A DNA stretch of 64,000 nucleotides. It comes from Poa pratensis. Taxonomy: Eukaryota > Streptophyta > Magnoliopsida > Poales > Poaceae. Made by a program: the position numbers and the translations under genes. The notes under the pieces are model-generated. The model was not told where the DNA came from, made no database searches, and saw only the letters and a list, made by a program, of their open reading frames with translations. Positions 25,001-34,003 of this stretch are shown piece by piece. Location: positions 133,985,975-134,049,974 of the forward strand of contig CAMZMU010000041.1 in the NCBI GenBank assembly GCA_947311845.1, written 5' to 3'. Every line of letters begins with the position of its first letter. Within the stretch, counting starts at the first letter, position 1.

Positions 25001-27700
25001 GTTGCTTTATTTATAAAGCAGGGCGAAAGCCTATTTCGGCAAAATTAAAATGGTAGATATCATAAAATGCATTGTATTAGTGAACAGTTCTCAGTTTAGC
25101 TCCATAGTAATAGTAACATAAATGCATACTCATGCACATAACGGCATGACTAATTGACTACCAAATCTCAATTTACATTTAAACTATGTTTGGCTGAGTT
25201 TATTTAAATTGAGTGACTATGACTCAGTTGAGTCAACTGCTCGGATCAAGATTTTCCACCTTTTCACACTTGCGTGCTATGTCGATTCTCAGTGGCAACT
25301 TAGAAATAGTAATTTCTCGGAAAGGTTAAAGATAATAAAACCGTACTCACTCTGTTTATATATAGAGTGCATAGTTTTTTGCTCGGAAATTAAAACATGC
25401 TTGTGGAGGGGAAAATTACACCAGTTTTGGACGGAATCTATCTCTGACTAATTAATGGTGGGAAAAGAGGAGTTTGCATGGGAAGGGAATGTAATCAAAT
25501 CCCTAAAGATTTTTTTTCCAGATGAGTGGTGGAACGTAATACACCCTATATTTTGGATTTTTTTGAAAAAACAAATACACCTTATATCTAGCAACGAGGC
25601 TGTATTTAATAATGTGCTACTAACTATTGACATGGAAGTTGAAATAGCTGATTTAAGAAAGGTTAAATAGACAAAATCTTGTTAGCTGAATGCGATTAAC
25701 TTAGTACACCTGCAATGCCAAACCATACATAAACATGTTTAATATTTGCTACTTTGTACGATAAATTAGAAAAACAAGTTTAGCTCGACACACTACAACA
25801 ACGACAACCTAACCCTAAGCATGAGGTCACTCGAGAACCAAAAATTGCTTGGATGTCATTTGTGTTTTATAATGATGGACTGTTGCTCAGCCATTGTGTG
25901 CGTATTTATGTGACTTCGTGTCATGATTCGTGTTTCTAAAATGAAACAACTCACAAGGTGTTCCTAAAAACCGACTAGCTTATCAAAATTTAACAAAGTG
26001 GTTTCCCTAATCTTAGAAAAAAACAGGCAAGTCCACGGTATCCCTGTCTATCTCAACTTCCAGAACTACCGTTCATAACTTGTCAAACGATGAGAATTTT
26101 CATCACGACAAAGAAGAGCAACTAATCAGATCAACTACTAGTCTACTGTTAGTACTTCTCAGACTAGCTTGCTGATGTGAAGTGTGAACTATCCTTCAAA
26201 GTCCAAACAGATTTGACAAGTAGTACTGTTCTTCTATAATACCCGTTAATTTTCAAAAGGAAAAAATAAATAAATAAATAATACATATTAGGTTCGCGAG
26301 GTTCAAGAATCCAAGTGAGTGAGTCAACTGGATAACATCATGGAGAAAAAGAATGCCCCAGACTTTCTCTGGCCTTTGACTGGTCCCTTTGAAAGACTGG
26401 TACTCCCTCTAATCCTAAATATAAGACGTTTGGGAGTTTTTAAAACGTTTTGTATTTAGTAACAGAGGTAGTACGTTGAACTGGTAGTGACATGTTGGAC
26501 AGGTTCAAGTTAGTGAGATCGATCAGTATCTGCAGAGTGCAGAGTAGATCAAAATTCTCATCCTTCATTATTTAATTCAGTACACTAATTGGGGGGAAAT
26601 AAACTACCCTGCCCAATTCATGTAGAAGACATGCCAGCCACATATGTAGCACCTTGTATTCTTCTACCTAATTGATGTTATAATACTTTGTTAGTATCAC
26701 GGTGCCAAAATAGGCTAGAATCTTTCCAATTATAATTGTATATATGTCGTGTTAGAATATTTCTAGTTTAGCTGCTCCATGTGTGGACTTCTATACAAGT
26801 GATAGAAGATTCTTTCCAATTTCTACGTACGTACTACTACGATGATACTTATCCATCCAACTACCTCGGTTAGTTCAGTAAAAGACTTATTTTGCATCAA
26901 TGGAACTAGCTAGTATATTGCGATCTATCCGGTATAATCTTTTTCTCGAGGAAAAAAAACAGCTTGAACTATAGTATAGATCATATCTTCTTCTTTTTTG
27001 CGAATTTAAACTGGGGCGTACACGTCGCGCAAGCTACAGCAGGTACCTATGTTTTTGTTTTGTTTTTTGAAGCCTGGAAGCATCCGTGTATTCATTCAAA
27101 GATCCAAATTACAAACAGGAACACACAAACACTAAAACGACGGAAACCAAAGCAACAAACCAGCAGCAGAACACGAACAAGATCTGCAGAACCGCCAAGA
27201 ACATCACCACCGAAAACTAGAGAAGAGAAGACCTCCAACCATGTTGAAAGCTGCAAAAACCACCCGAAGCAAGCATGTGTGTAAACAATTACCTGCGACG
27301 GGTATCTCGACGGCGAACTCGGTGTAGCAGAAGACGGAGAGCATGGCGGAGACCCCAGAGACGACGTAGGAGAGGACGACGGCGGGGCCGGCGACCTCCT
27401 TGGCCTCCTGGCCGGTGAGCACGAAGATGCCGGCGCCGATGACGGCGCCGACGCCGAACCAGGCTAGGTCCCACCACGTGAGGTCCCGCTTCATGTCGGC
27501 GCCGCTCCGGGCGCGCACCTCGTGCAGCTCCGTCGCCTCCAGGGACCGCGAGGTCAGCCGGTCGGCGAGCCGTGGCCCCATGCTGCGCAGCGCGCGCCCG
27601 TACGCCCGCCAGCTCGAGAACGACTCCTCCGGAAGAAGTCCTCCTTCGAGCACGAGCACCCACGCCGTCGCACGACGCCACCGTCCGAGCCCACCGCCAT
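22068..27700 (-). CDS. CAT1: Cationic amino acid transporter (CAT1-type), two exons, 1-bp frameshift in exon 1
   Basis: The model on the minus strand is exon 1 27700-27293 and exon 2 23434-22068. The intron is GT-AG, and the shared Gly codon (G plus GC) gives an exact phase match. The product would be about 591 residues, like plant CAT1-clade transporters. These are APC-superfamily, about 14-helix plasma-membrane carriers importing Arg, Lys and related amino acids by proton symport. Family hallmarks are RRRGCSCSKEDFF at the N-terminus, TWWDLAWFGVGAVIGAGIFV, FCYTEFAVEIPVAGGSFAYL across the splice, MAEETRNPARDIPIGLVGS, GQARYLTHIARTHMMPPW and PLVPWLPSASIAMNIFLLGS. The start at 27700 (GCCATGG) is chosen because it alone gives the conserved N-terminus. 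After Phe23 (codon 27634-27632) the family frame continues one base off: one C is missing in TTCCGG, so translation from this ATG is disrupted. This is either a real null allele or a consensus error. Confidence 0.9.
23698..25039 (+). mobile_element. GC-rich non-LTR retroposon in the CAT intron (1,342 bp)
   Basis: A 14-bp duplication CAAAATTAAAATGG flanks the block (23684-23697 and 25040-25053). The 5' part is extremely GC-rich with UTR-like CCTCC runs. The 3' end reads TTTATTTATAAAGCAGGGCG then AAAGCCTATTTCGG, a recurrent 3' end in grass retroposons. Long frames inside are composition artefacts without domains. It is oriented opposite to the host gene and lies 264 bp from the acceptor of exon 2. 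Confidence 0.75.
26403..26471. mobile_element. Short Stowaway-type MITE in the CAT intron (69 bp)
   Basis: The ends CTCCCTCTAATCC and (reversed) CTACCTCTGTTAC are flanked by TA (26401-26402 and 26472-26473), with a short internal inverted repeat (AAAACGTTTTG). Confidence 0.6.
27062..27285 (-). mobile_element. LINE/retroposon 3' end fragment in the CAT intron
   Basis: The plus strand reads TTTTTTGAAGCCTGGAAGCA, then GTGTATTCATTCAAAG. Reversed, this is a LINE-like tail (TGAATGAATACACGGATGC) followed by A residues. No target duplication could be defined. The fragment ends just next to the donor site of exon 1. Confidence 0.4.
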
Positions 27701-27807
27701 GGCTGTGTCCTGTGTCTAGGCTCTCTGTGTGGTGGACTGGTTTGGCTTGGAGTTCGTTCCTTCCCTCGCGTTGTCCGCGAGCTTAATTAATTGTAGGGAG
27801 GGAGATG

Positions 27808-27820
27808 GGTCAAACGTCAA
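27808..27820 (-). promoter_or_regulatory. Paired W-box-like motifs upstream of the CAT start
   Basis: On the minus strand the bases read TTGACGTTTGACC, two TTGAC cores 7 bp apart, about 110 bp upstream of the ATG at 27700. TTGAC(C/T) is the binding core of WRKY factors. Function is inferred from the motif and position only. Confidence 0.3.
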
Positions 27821-27829
27821 AGGACGTGA

Positions 27830-29382
27830 TAAGCGCGGGGTTTTAAAAGAATGGGAGTGACAAATGGAGGTGCGCGCGCGTGGGTTCTTAAGCCGGCGAG
27901 GAGATGGCAGGCAATTGGTTAACTAGGGCGATAATCTCTTCATTCTCTTCAGCTGAATGCAACCGGCACGCTTCGAATACGCCACATGCATGAGTGGGAC
28001 AAGAACATGGAAAACACAAAATTTCAGATTTTGCATTAAAGAAGTTCGGATCACATATTAACAATTGTTTTGGATTATGGATTAACAAAAAAATTAACAA
28101 GGAGACTATCCTATAAGAAATCAAAACTCTAGCACATAAGATAGTTACTGGATTGTTAGAAGCGGAGGTTCTCAACATAAAAATATATACGAACTACCTT
28201 ACGATGCAAGATTGAATGGGCTAGATAGATCTTGCGGACCCACCCAACTAACTGTAAAAAACTGCGTTCGCTGAAAAAACATCACTAACACTAGACCATG
28301 CATGCTTTTCTTTCTCAAACATTTGTTTTTCTTCCAGGAGTGTAGTTAGGTTGTATATTCTCTCCTTGATGCGCTAGAAGTACTCAAGTGGTCAAGCCTT
28401 GTTTGCAGCTAGGCATGCATGCATGATGCCAGGCACCAAGCCCCACTACGACGCTTTATCCGTACATGGAGAGCACACGAGCGCAGACACATTTTTGTAC
28501 GGGGGTGAAAAATATAATGAGGAGGGAATCGGTTTTACGCATGCCTCCTGTCCATCAGTCACACGCCATCTGACAGGCTGGGCTGGCTGCCCAGCATCAG
28601 CCCCATGAGTTTTCCTCCTCTTGGCTGCGAGGTGGATGCCAACGAGCCTGACGTGCGTGCGAGTACAACGCAGGGAATCTTCTCAGGCCTACGACCGTGG
28701 ATGCGACGTAAAGTAGACAGAGAGGGAATCTAACGCATGCAGGGAATCTTCTCACTACAACGTTGATTTTTTTTTTTTGTGTAATCTGAATGAGAGATCA
28801 AACTGCACTGTGCAATTTCGCAGTCAAAGAAAAGTATGTAGTTGTCCCATCTAGTCATCCTAATGACATAAGAATTTTGTAAAAAAAAATGAAATTCCTC
28901 TATATTTATTGGAAAAATTAGCAATGATTATTTGAAAACAAATGTCCTTCCCAAAAGAGATTTTAGTGCTTCCTGGTCTGAGAAACTTCAGAAACTTACA
29001 AGTTTGATTGTACATAAATGTGTCCATAACACTCATAGGTCATAGCATGTACAAAATACATATGATACAAGTACTATAATATAATATTCTTAGATTGGCC
29101 AATATAAGATAAGATAATTGAAATGTTGCTCCTGACATTAACTTGGAGTTTGTACATAGATATTTGTACATGTTTCATGCAACCGTACTCTCTAATTGCC
29201 AGGTCATTATTTACTCTACGTGGCATGACTATGACATAAACATTGTTGGACACATGCATTTTTAAGAACGAGGGACTGTTGTTTCCAAGTCATCTTACAA
29301 TAGTAATATCAAGTTTACCAAGTTGTCCCACAAAAAGAAAATTAGCAACTTGTACAAACAGAACATGTTACTCATCAAAATC
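27830..29382. other. Intergenic, likely CAT promoter side, no other gene recognised
   Basis: AT-rich to mixed sequence. A 16-bp word GCAGGGAATCTTCTCA occurs twice (about 28671 and 28740). Nothing else was identified. Confidence 0.3.
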
Positions 29383-29397
29383 AGGTCTTCAAGGAGC

Positions 29398-29934
29398 ATC
29401 TTTTGGTTCATTTTACTTTTAACATCCCAGCCCCAATGAATGTTACCAATATGTTTGGTAGGTGGTGAATGGGATTGATAAGCACACTAAAGCACGTATT
29501 CGAATCGGTGTTTGTGCTCTTATGTGGGCAATTTGAAATTGTCCGAACGATGTGGTTTTTAACAGATCTAGATTTTCTCATTTTTTGCAAGTTATCCACA
29601 AAGCTTTGCAATGGATCCAGCAGTGGTCACTTCTCTTGCCAGCCGAGCAACGGGGACTTATGGACTCTGTAGGTACTCGAATATTGGTGGTCGTTCGAGC
29701 TATATCCAGGCAGGGTGGTTGGCGCCACACTAACAGAATTCAAAATGCATAGGGCTGTTTTGGTTTCTATTTTATGCAAGCTTATTCAAGTTGCCAACCT
29801 TGTCCATTTTTGAGATAAATGTTTCCAGTTTTTTAGTTCGGATATGCTACTCTAAAACTTTGCAATAAAGGAAGCTGTGTGCATCATCCAGATGCAGGGG
29901 CTGGGGTTTTATACCCTTTTTTCGAAAAAAGAAA
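29398..29934 (+). mobile_element. 5'-truncated LINE with 15-bp target duplication
   Basis: AGGTCTTCAAGGAGC flanks the insertion exactly (29383-29397 and 29935-29949). The reading NVTNMFG, then GIDKHTKARIRIGVCALMWA and NDVVFNRS, matches the end of the reverse-transcriptase zinc-binding domain seen in the LINE at 10868-11640. It differs in frame and stops. The 3' end GTGCATCATCCAGATGCAGG runs to TTTTTTCGAAAAAAG, a LINE tail. Confidence 0.85.
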
Positions 29935-30016
29935 AGGTCTTCAAGGAGCGCCGAGTCCAACTTGCTACCCCCTCCAATCCAGATTTTCCATCGACGGTGG
30001 TGGCGACAACGACATT

Positions 30017-30064
30017 TTTTTTTAGAAAAGGGCACCCCGGCCTCTACATCAAAATGATGCATAC
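30017..30064 (-). mobile_element. Extremely truncated LINE tail (about 48 bp) with 15-bp target duplication
   Basis: GGCGACAACGACATT occurs at 30002-30016 and 30065-30079. Between the copies lies only a T run and the reversed LINE 3' end TGATGTAGAGGCCGGGGTGC. This is a complete target-primed insertion event reduced to the last few dozen bases. Confidence 0.85.
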
Positions 30065-30485
30065 GGCGACAACGACATTAGGTTCGAGAGCCGCTAATGC
30101 CTGATCAGACGTCCGCCTAAACAGTCATGATGTTTTACGCGGCACCTCCACGAAGGCTCTCCTCCAGCACAAGCGGTTCTACCATCCCTCTTTCCCAGGC
30201 AGCTATTCGAAGAAATGGTATCTAGTTGGTTTTTGCCCATGCTTGGGCGGTTGCTGGGTCCGCCAAATACATCGCATGTGTTTCTTTTTTGTTTGTATAT
30301 AAGAGCATTCTAAGCACACGCAAACACTAGAAATAATGATAGCCCATGGGAGATACGGAGTACGTAAGAAAGTCCACCATCTCCCTCCACGTGATTGGAG
30401 CACATATCCTAGCTATAGTTGCATAATTTTATCTGTGAACCATAACGAACAACGTATGCAGAACGCAAAACAAACTGTATAGGTA

Positions 30486-30735
30486 TAATCTGGGTCAACG
30501 GCTAACATGGGAACACCGTTAAGAAAAACCGGTAGCATGGGAATGCACGGGGGAAGTCACACTGACTTGTTTGTCAGAAGATTTGCAGCTGGACTCCAAC
30601 CAGCTCGTTAGACCGATTGATTTGCAGGTTTTGCTGGGATTTTCCTATGCATCTTTCGAGGGAAAATAGTGGATTATACACCTAAAAAAATAGTGGATTA
30701 TCCATTTTTTTCTTTTTGTCACACAACGTGCATGA
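30486..30735 (+). repeat. Diverged direct repeat, copy A
   Basis: Starting from AATCTGGGTCAACGG this segment matches 39252-39480 in the same orientation over about 220 bp with scattered changes and small indels (shared words: GGGAACACCGTTA, AATGCACG, TTCTTTTTGTC-like end). Its nature (old tandem duplication or an unnamed repeat) is unknown. Confidence 0.65.
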
Positions 30736-31338
30736 CTATCGAGTCAACCGTTGAGTCGTGCTCCACATAGTACAGTTCACCGCAAAACTAAAATGATTGC
30801 ACAGTTTGATATTTGTTTTTCACACTAAAACCGAGTAAAACCGAGTATAGACATACACACCAATACCACCTCAGGCAAGTACTCACGACCCCTAGTGAAA
30901 TCGCACGCGAGCACTAATAATTGTACACATGAAAGACACCTAGACAAGTCAACACATCACCCTCTAATTATTCGAGCACAGCCAGCGTAGCATGCATGTG
31001 TTAGTCAGGATGTAAATGGACTGATCGGTGGACTAAATAAACTTGTCCACCTGAGCCACATAACGATTAAATGGATTAAATGGCTGTCGTATAGTATTAA
31101 ATGTGAACTAGGTGGTTTTCGTGGTGCCACCAGGTCGCGCTTGGCCAGCTTATGCGCGCAGCTAGCTGATGCTAGAGCAGCTAGCACGTAACTAGAGCAT
31201 CCAATCGGAAGCAGAAAGATTAAAAAAAACTTGAGCACACAATATTGCACCATTCTGACATTTGAATAATAAGCAACCATACATTAGGAGGTACAAAACA
31301 CTTGATTAGTAAATCCATTGATCCAACAGCAAGATCAG

Positions 31339-32751
31339 GGCTCTATTTGCACAACTCCCTCCTCCAGGCCCGTGGGAGCGACGCGGGCGGCGACGAAATC
31401 CGGCGCTGCCACAGCCCCTCCTCCCCTCTCTCCCCTCTCCGTCACCGGAGGAGGCCGGCGGGCAAAGCCCCAACGGCGGACGGCGGTGGTGGGGCCCCGG
31501 TTTGATGGCCGGCGCGCTGGATCTCGGCGCAGCGGCGCTGTGGGAGGGCGTGGTGCGCCGTGGGCTCCGGCTCGCGCAGTGAGGTCGTGAGGTGGCGACG
31601 GCCGGGTGCTGCACTACGGTGGTGGCCGTCGTCCGCAGCGGCGCGCGGTGGAGGCGTGCGGGGCCAGATCTGGGCCCGGCCGACCCGCGGCCCTCCCCTT
31701 CGCCCCCAGTCGGCCCATCTCCGTCCTCCTACCCCTCCTGGCCGCCGTCGGTGGAGGACGCCATGTGGGCTCGTCGGCAAGTAGCGTGGCTGCTCTGCCG
31801 TGCCCTGGCAGATCCCGGCGGCTGCAGCTGCGGGCCTGCGTGCGGCGGCCATAGCCGGCGGCGGCACGGCGCGGGTGGCTGCACGGCGCCATTTGCTCGA
31901 CGCACTCCCCACGGTGGCTGACCCGCTGGCCGGTGCCTCCCTCCTTCAACAGTAGCATTCAAGGTTTCACCCCCCTGCGCCGGTGGTCTCTTCAAGCGAG
32001 TTGCTTTGCCATCTCCTGGCTGCCCCTGCTTCGGCGGTCTTCGGGGTCCTCCTTGGGTCGGGGCGAAATCCCCGCGCGGCGGCTGCCTGCGCTGTCAACG
32101 GCGACACCCGAGGGTGCCGCTACCTCCTTGGAGGCGTTGGCATGACCCGGCTGGACTTTCTTCCTCGAGCACCGGGGGAAACCCTAGGTCCGGTTTATCG
32201 GATCGGGCAGCGGCGGCGTCTCAGCGCCGTTCCCCTCTTGTAGGAGCTGCTTGGGCTGCACGTGGAGTCCCCGATGTGGCGGTTGGAGTGCGGCGACGGG
32301 CGGCTTCAGAGTTGACTAGTGCATAGGGCGCGGACTCCGGGACGTGATGCACGCCGGCGCCAGCTCCTCCGTGATGATCGATACGCCAGTTCCAGCCGTG
32401 TTCTGCCTCCCACCTGCTGACTCTCTCTGGCACATAGGTGCGAGGTATCTTGGCCTGGGCAGTCTTGGAGTGATGGTCGTCCCTAGAGGCGTTTGGCATT
32501 GGCTGCGACGTGGTCCTGCTGTTCCGAGCTTCAAACGCCTCGCCAGTCATGGCTGGAGGCCTGGCTGGGCGAGTTCTCATGTTGTTGTTATAGTTTGTAG
32601 GTTGAGGTACCTCCTCACTCGGTTGTCGTGAGGACGGTTTGGCTGTGTTACCGCATCTTTGATGCCGGAATCGCTGTATTTGGGACTCTGTCCTTTTTCT
32701 TCTAATGCAATAAGACGCGCAAAGCTTTTGCGTGTTCGCAAAAAAAAACCC
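31339..32751 (+). mobile_element. GC-rich non-LTR retroposon (1,413 bp) with L1-type 3' end
   Basis: A 12-bp duplication CAGCAAGATCAG flanks the block (31327-31338 and 32752-32763). The 3' end reads AATAAGACGCGCAAAGC then TTTTGCGTGTTCGC followed by A residues, the well-known 3' tail of grass L1-type LINEs. The body is GC-rich without coding domains. It resembles the block at 23698-25039 in layout. Confidence 0.75.
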
Positions 32752-33120
32752 CAGCAAGATCAGAATAATCCCTATTCTCAGCCAATTTGCAGAGTACAAG
32801 TAACAAACTCATACTTATAATGGATGATTCACCAAACAGATAAACATCACCCGATACATCTTTATGCCATCCTTGCCGTAAATGAATTCAAATAAAGACA
32901 GATTCAGAACAAGGAGGGACGTCACTGGTTTCTTAAGAGGAGGCCTAGATGGCATGAGATCAAGTAAAAATGATGTGGAGGCACATGATAATTGGATAGA
33001 CACAAGCAGAGCTCTTGGTTTGCTCTTCCAGTCCCTACTGTTGATAGGATGTGCTACTGGACATCTTGAGGTCAGATCTTGTAGCTCATCTTGACTGTCA
33101 GAGAAGTGTAAACAAACAAA

Positions 33121-33487
33121 TTAGTTACAACTTGCAGCACCAATCAAACTTTTGATGAAGTCTACGAAGCCACTATATTCAACTATGGAGAAGGGCATTT
33201 CATCCAAAACTATCATTCTTGCAAGTAGTGGTCTAGATTTTTTTATCAAATTCCCAATTTTTAAGCGGAGATGCATGAGGAAACGAAACTGAATACTTCA
33301 ACTTTTGAACAATGAGATTCAAATCTGACCTTACTCTACATGTGTCCAAGTGCCTACGCACACCACTTGTACCCACACCTTGCCCGGCTGGAAGAATTTC
33401 ATCGCAATGATTGCATTGAGCTTTGACAAGTTTTTCACGATGATAAATAGGTTTGAAATCCTTCCAAACAGTTGGATCAACCACTAG
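33121..33487 (-). pseudogene. hAT transposase exon fragment with BED zinc finger, frameshifted
   Basis: From a possible acceptor (TTAGCAG before 33487) the minus strand encodes VDPTVWKDFKPIYHREKLVK, then CNHCDEILPAGQGVGTSGVR and RHLDTC. This is a BED-type zinc finger (CxxC and HxxxxC) as found at the N-terminus of hAT transposases and related domesticated genes. After FDKK an extra A in a seven-A run shifts the frame. The next frame continues SRPLLARMIVLDEMPFSIVE and YSGFVDFIKS, the conserved segment following the BED finger in hAT proteins, and soon stops (TAA at 33121-33123). The rest of the transposase is missing. The Copia element at 33840-39119 lies just upstream, possibly inside the preceding exon. 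Confidence 0.75.
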
Positions 33488-33834
33488 CTGCTAACAATGA
33501 TAAAGAAATTAAATTGTAGACTATTCCAAAAAATTAGGAGACAACGAATGATCCAGTTCCAGCTCCACAGCAATCACACAAGTCATGAACCACAACCCAT
33601 TTAACACATCGCTGGCTACAGAACGCCTGAACCTGTTCGTGGCTTCCCTGACCTCACATGCGTACTGCTACTACTGATTCCATGACAGGAAAACGACGTA
33701 TGCATCAGACGTGGACAGGTAATGAGGAGAGGAAGGATTGGCTGAAGTCGCAGCGGTGGCCGTAGGGGCAGCCGGAGGCAGTAGGGGAGCTCATGGGGGG
33801 TGGGAGGCAGAGTCATGAGGGCGGTGAGTTACCT

Positions 33835-33839
33835 GAGTA
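33835..33839. repeat. Target-site duplication of the Copia element (left copy; right copy 39120-39124)
   Basis: GAGTA occurs immediately outside both LTRs, the 5-bp duplication typical of Copia integrase. Confidence 0.9.
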
Positions 33840-33992
33840 TGTTGATTTTGGTGGAACGATCGTTGCCCAGAGGGTCGATCGGGTACGTGTTATATAGGTG
33901 ATGAAAAGCCCATCACATGGCGATACATGAATACGTGTTTGGGTTGGAGTACTACTCCATACCCGCATACGTGACCTATTACAAGTCTAACA
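33840..33992 (-). repeat. 3' LTR of the Copia element (153 bp)
   Basis: Identical to the right copy except at three positions. It starts TGTT and ends AACA in plus-strand reading. A TATA-like GTTATATAGG (33888-33897) lies in the LTR. Confidence 0.95.
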
Positions 33993-34003
33993 GCCCCCCT
34001 TAA
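33993..34003 (-). promoter_or_regulatory. Polypurine tract of the Copia element
   Basis: The minus strand reads TTAAGGGGGGC directly before the 3' LTR, where second-strand synthesis is primed. Confidence 0.75.

Noticed and set aside
27289..27681. Arg-rich 130-codon frame over CAT exon 1
   Set aside because: It starts at a non-ATG codon and is the shadow of the true transporter frame, which carries the conserved motifs.
31442..32326. Frames of 100-190 codons at 31.4-32.8 kb
   Set aside because: Same situation: a GC-rich retroposon with composition-driven frames.
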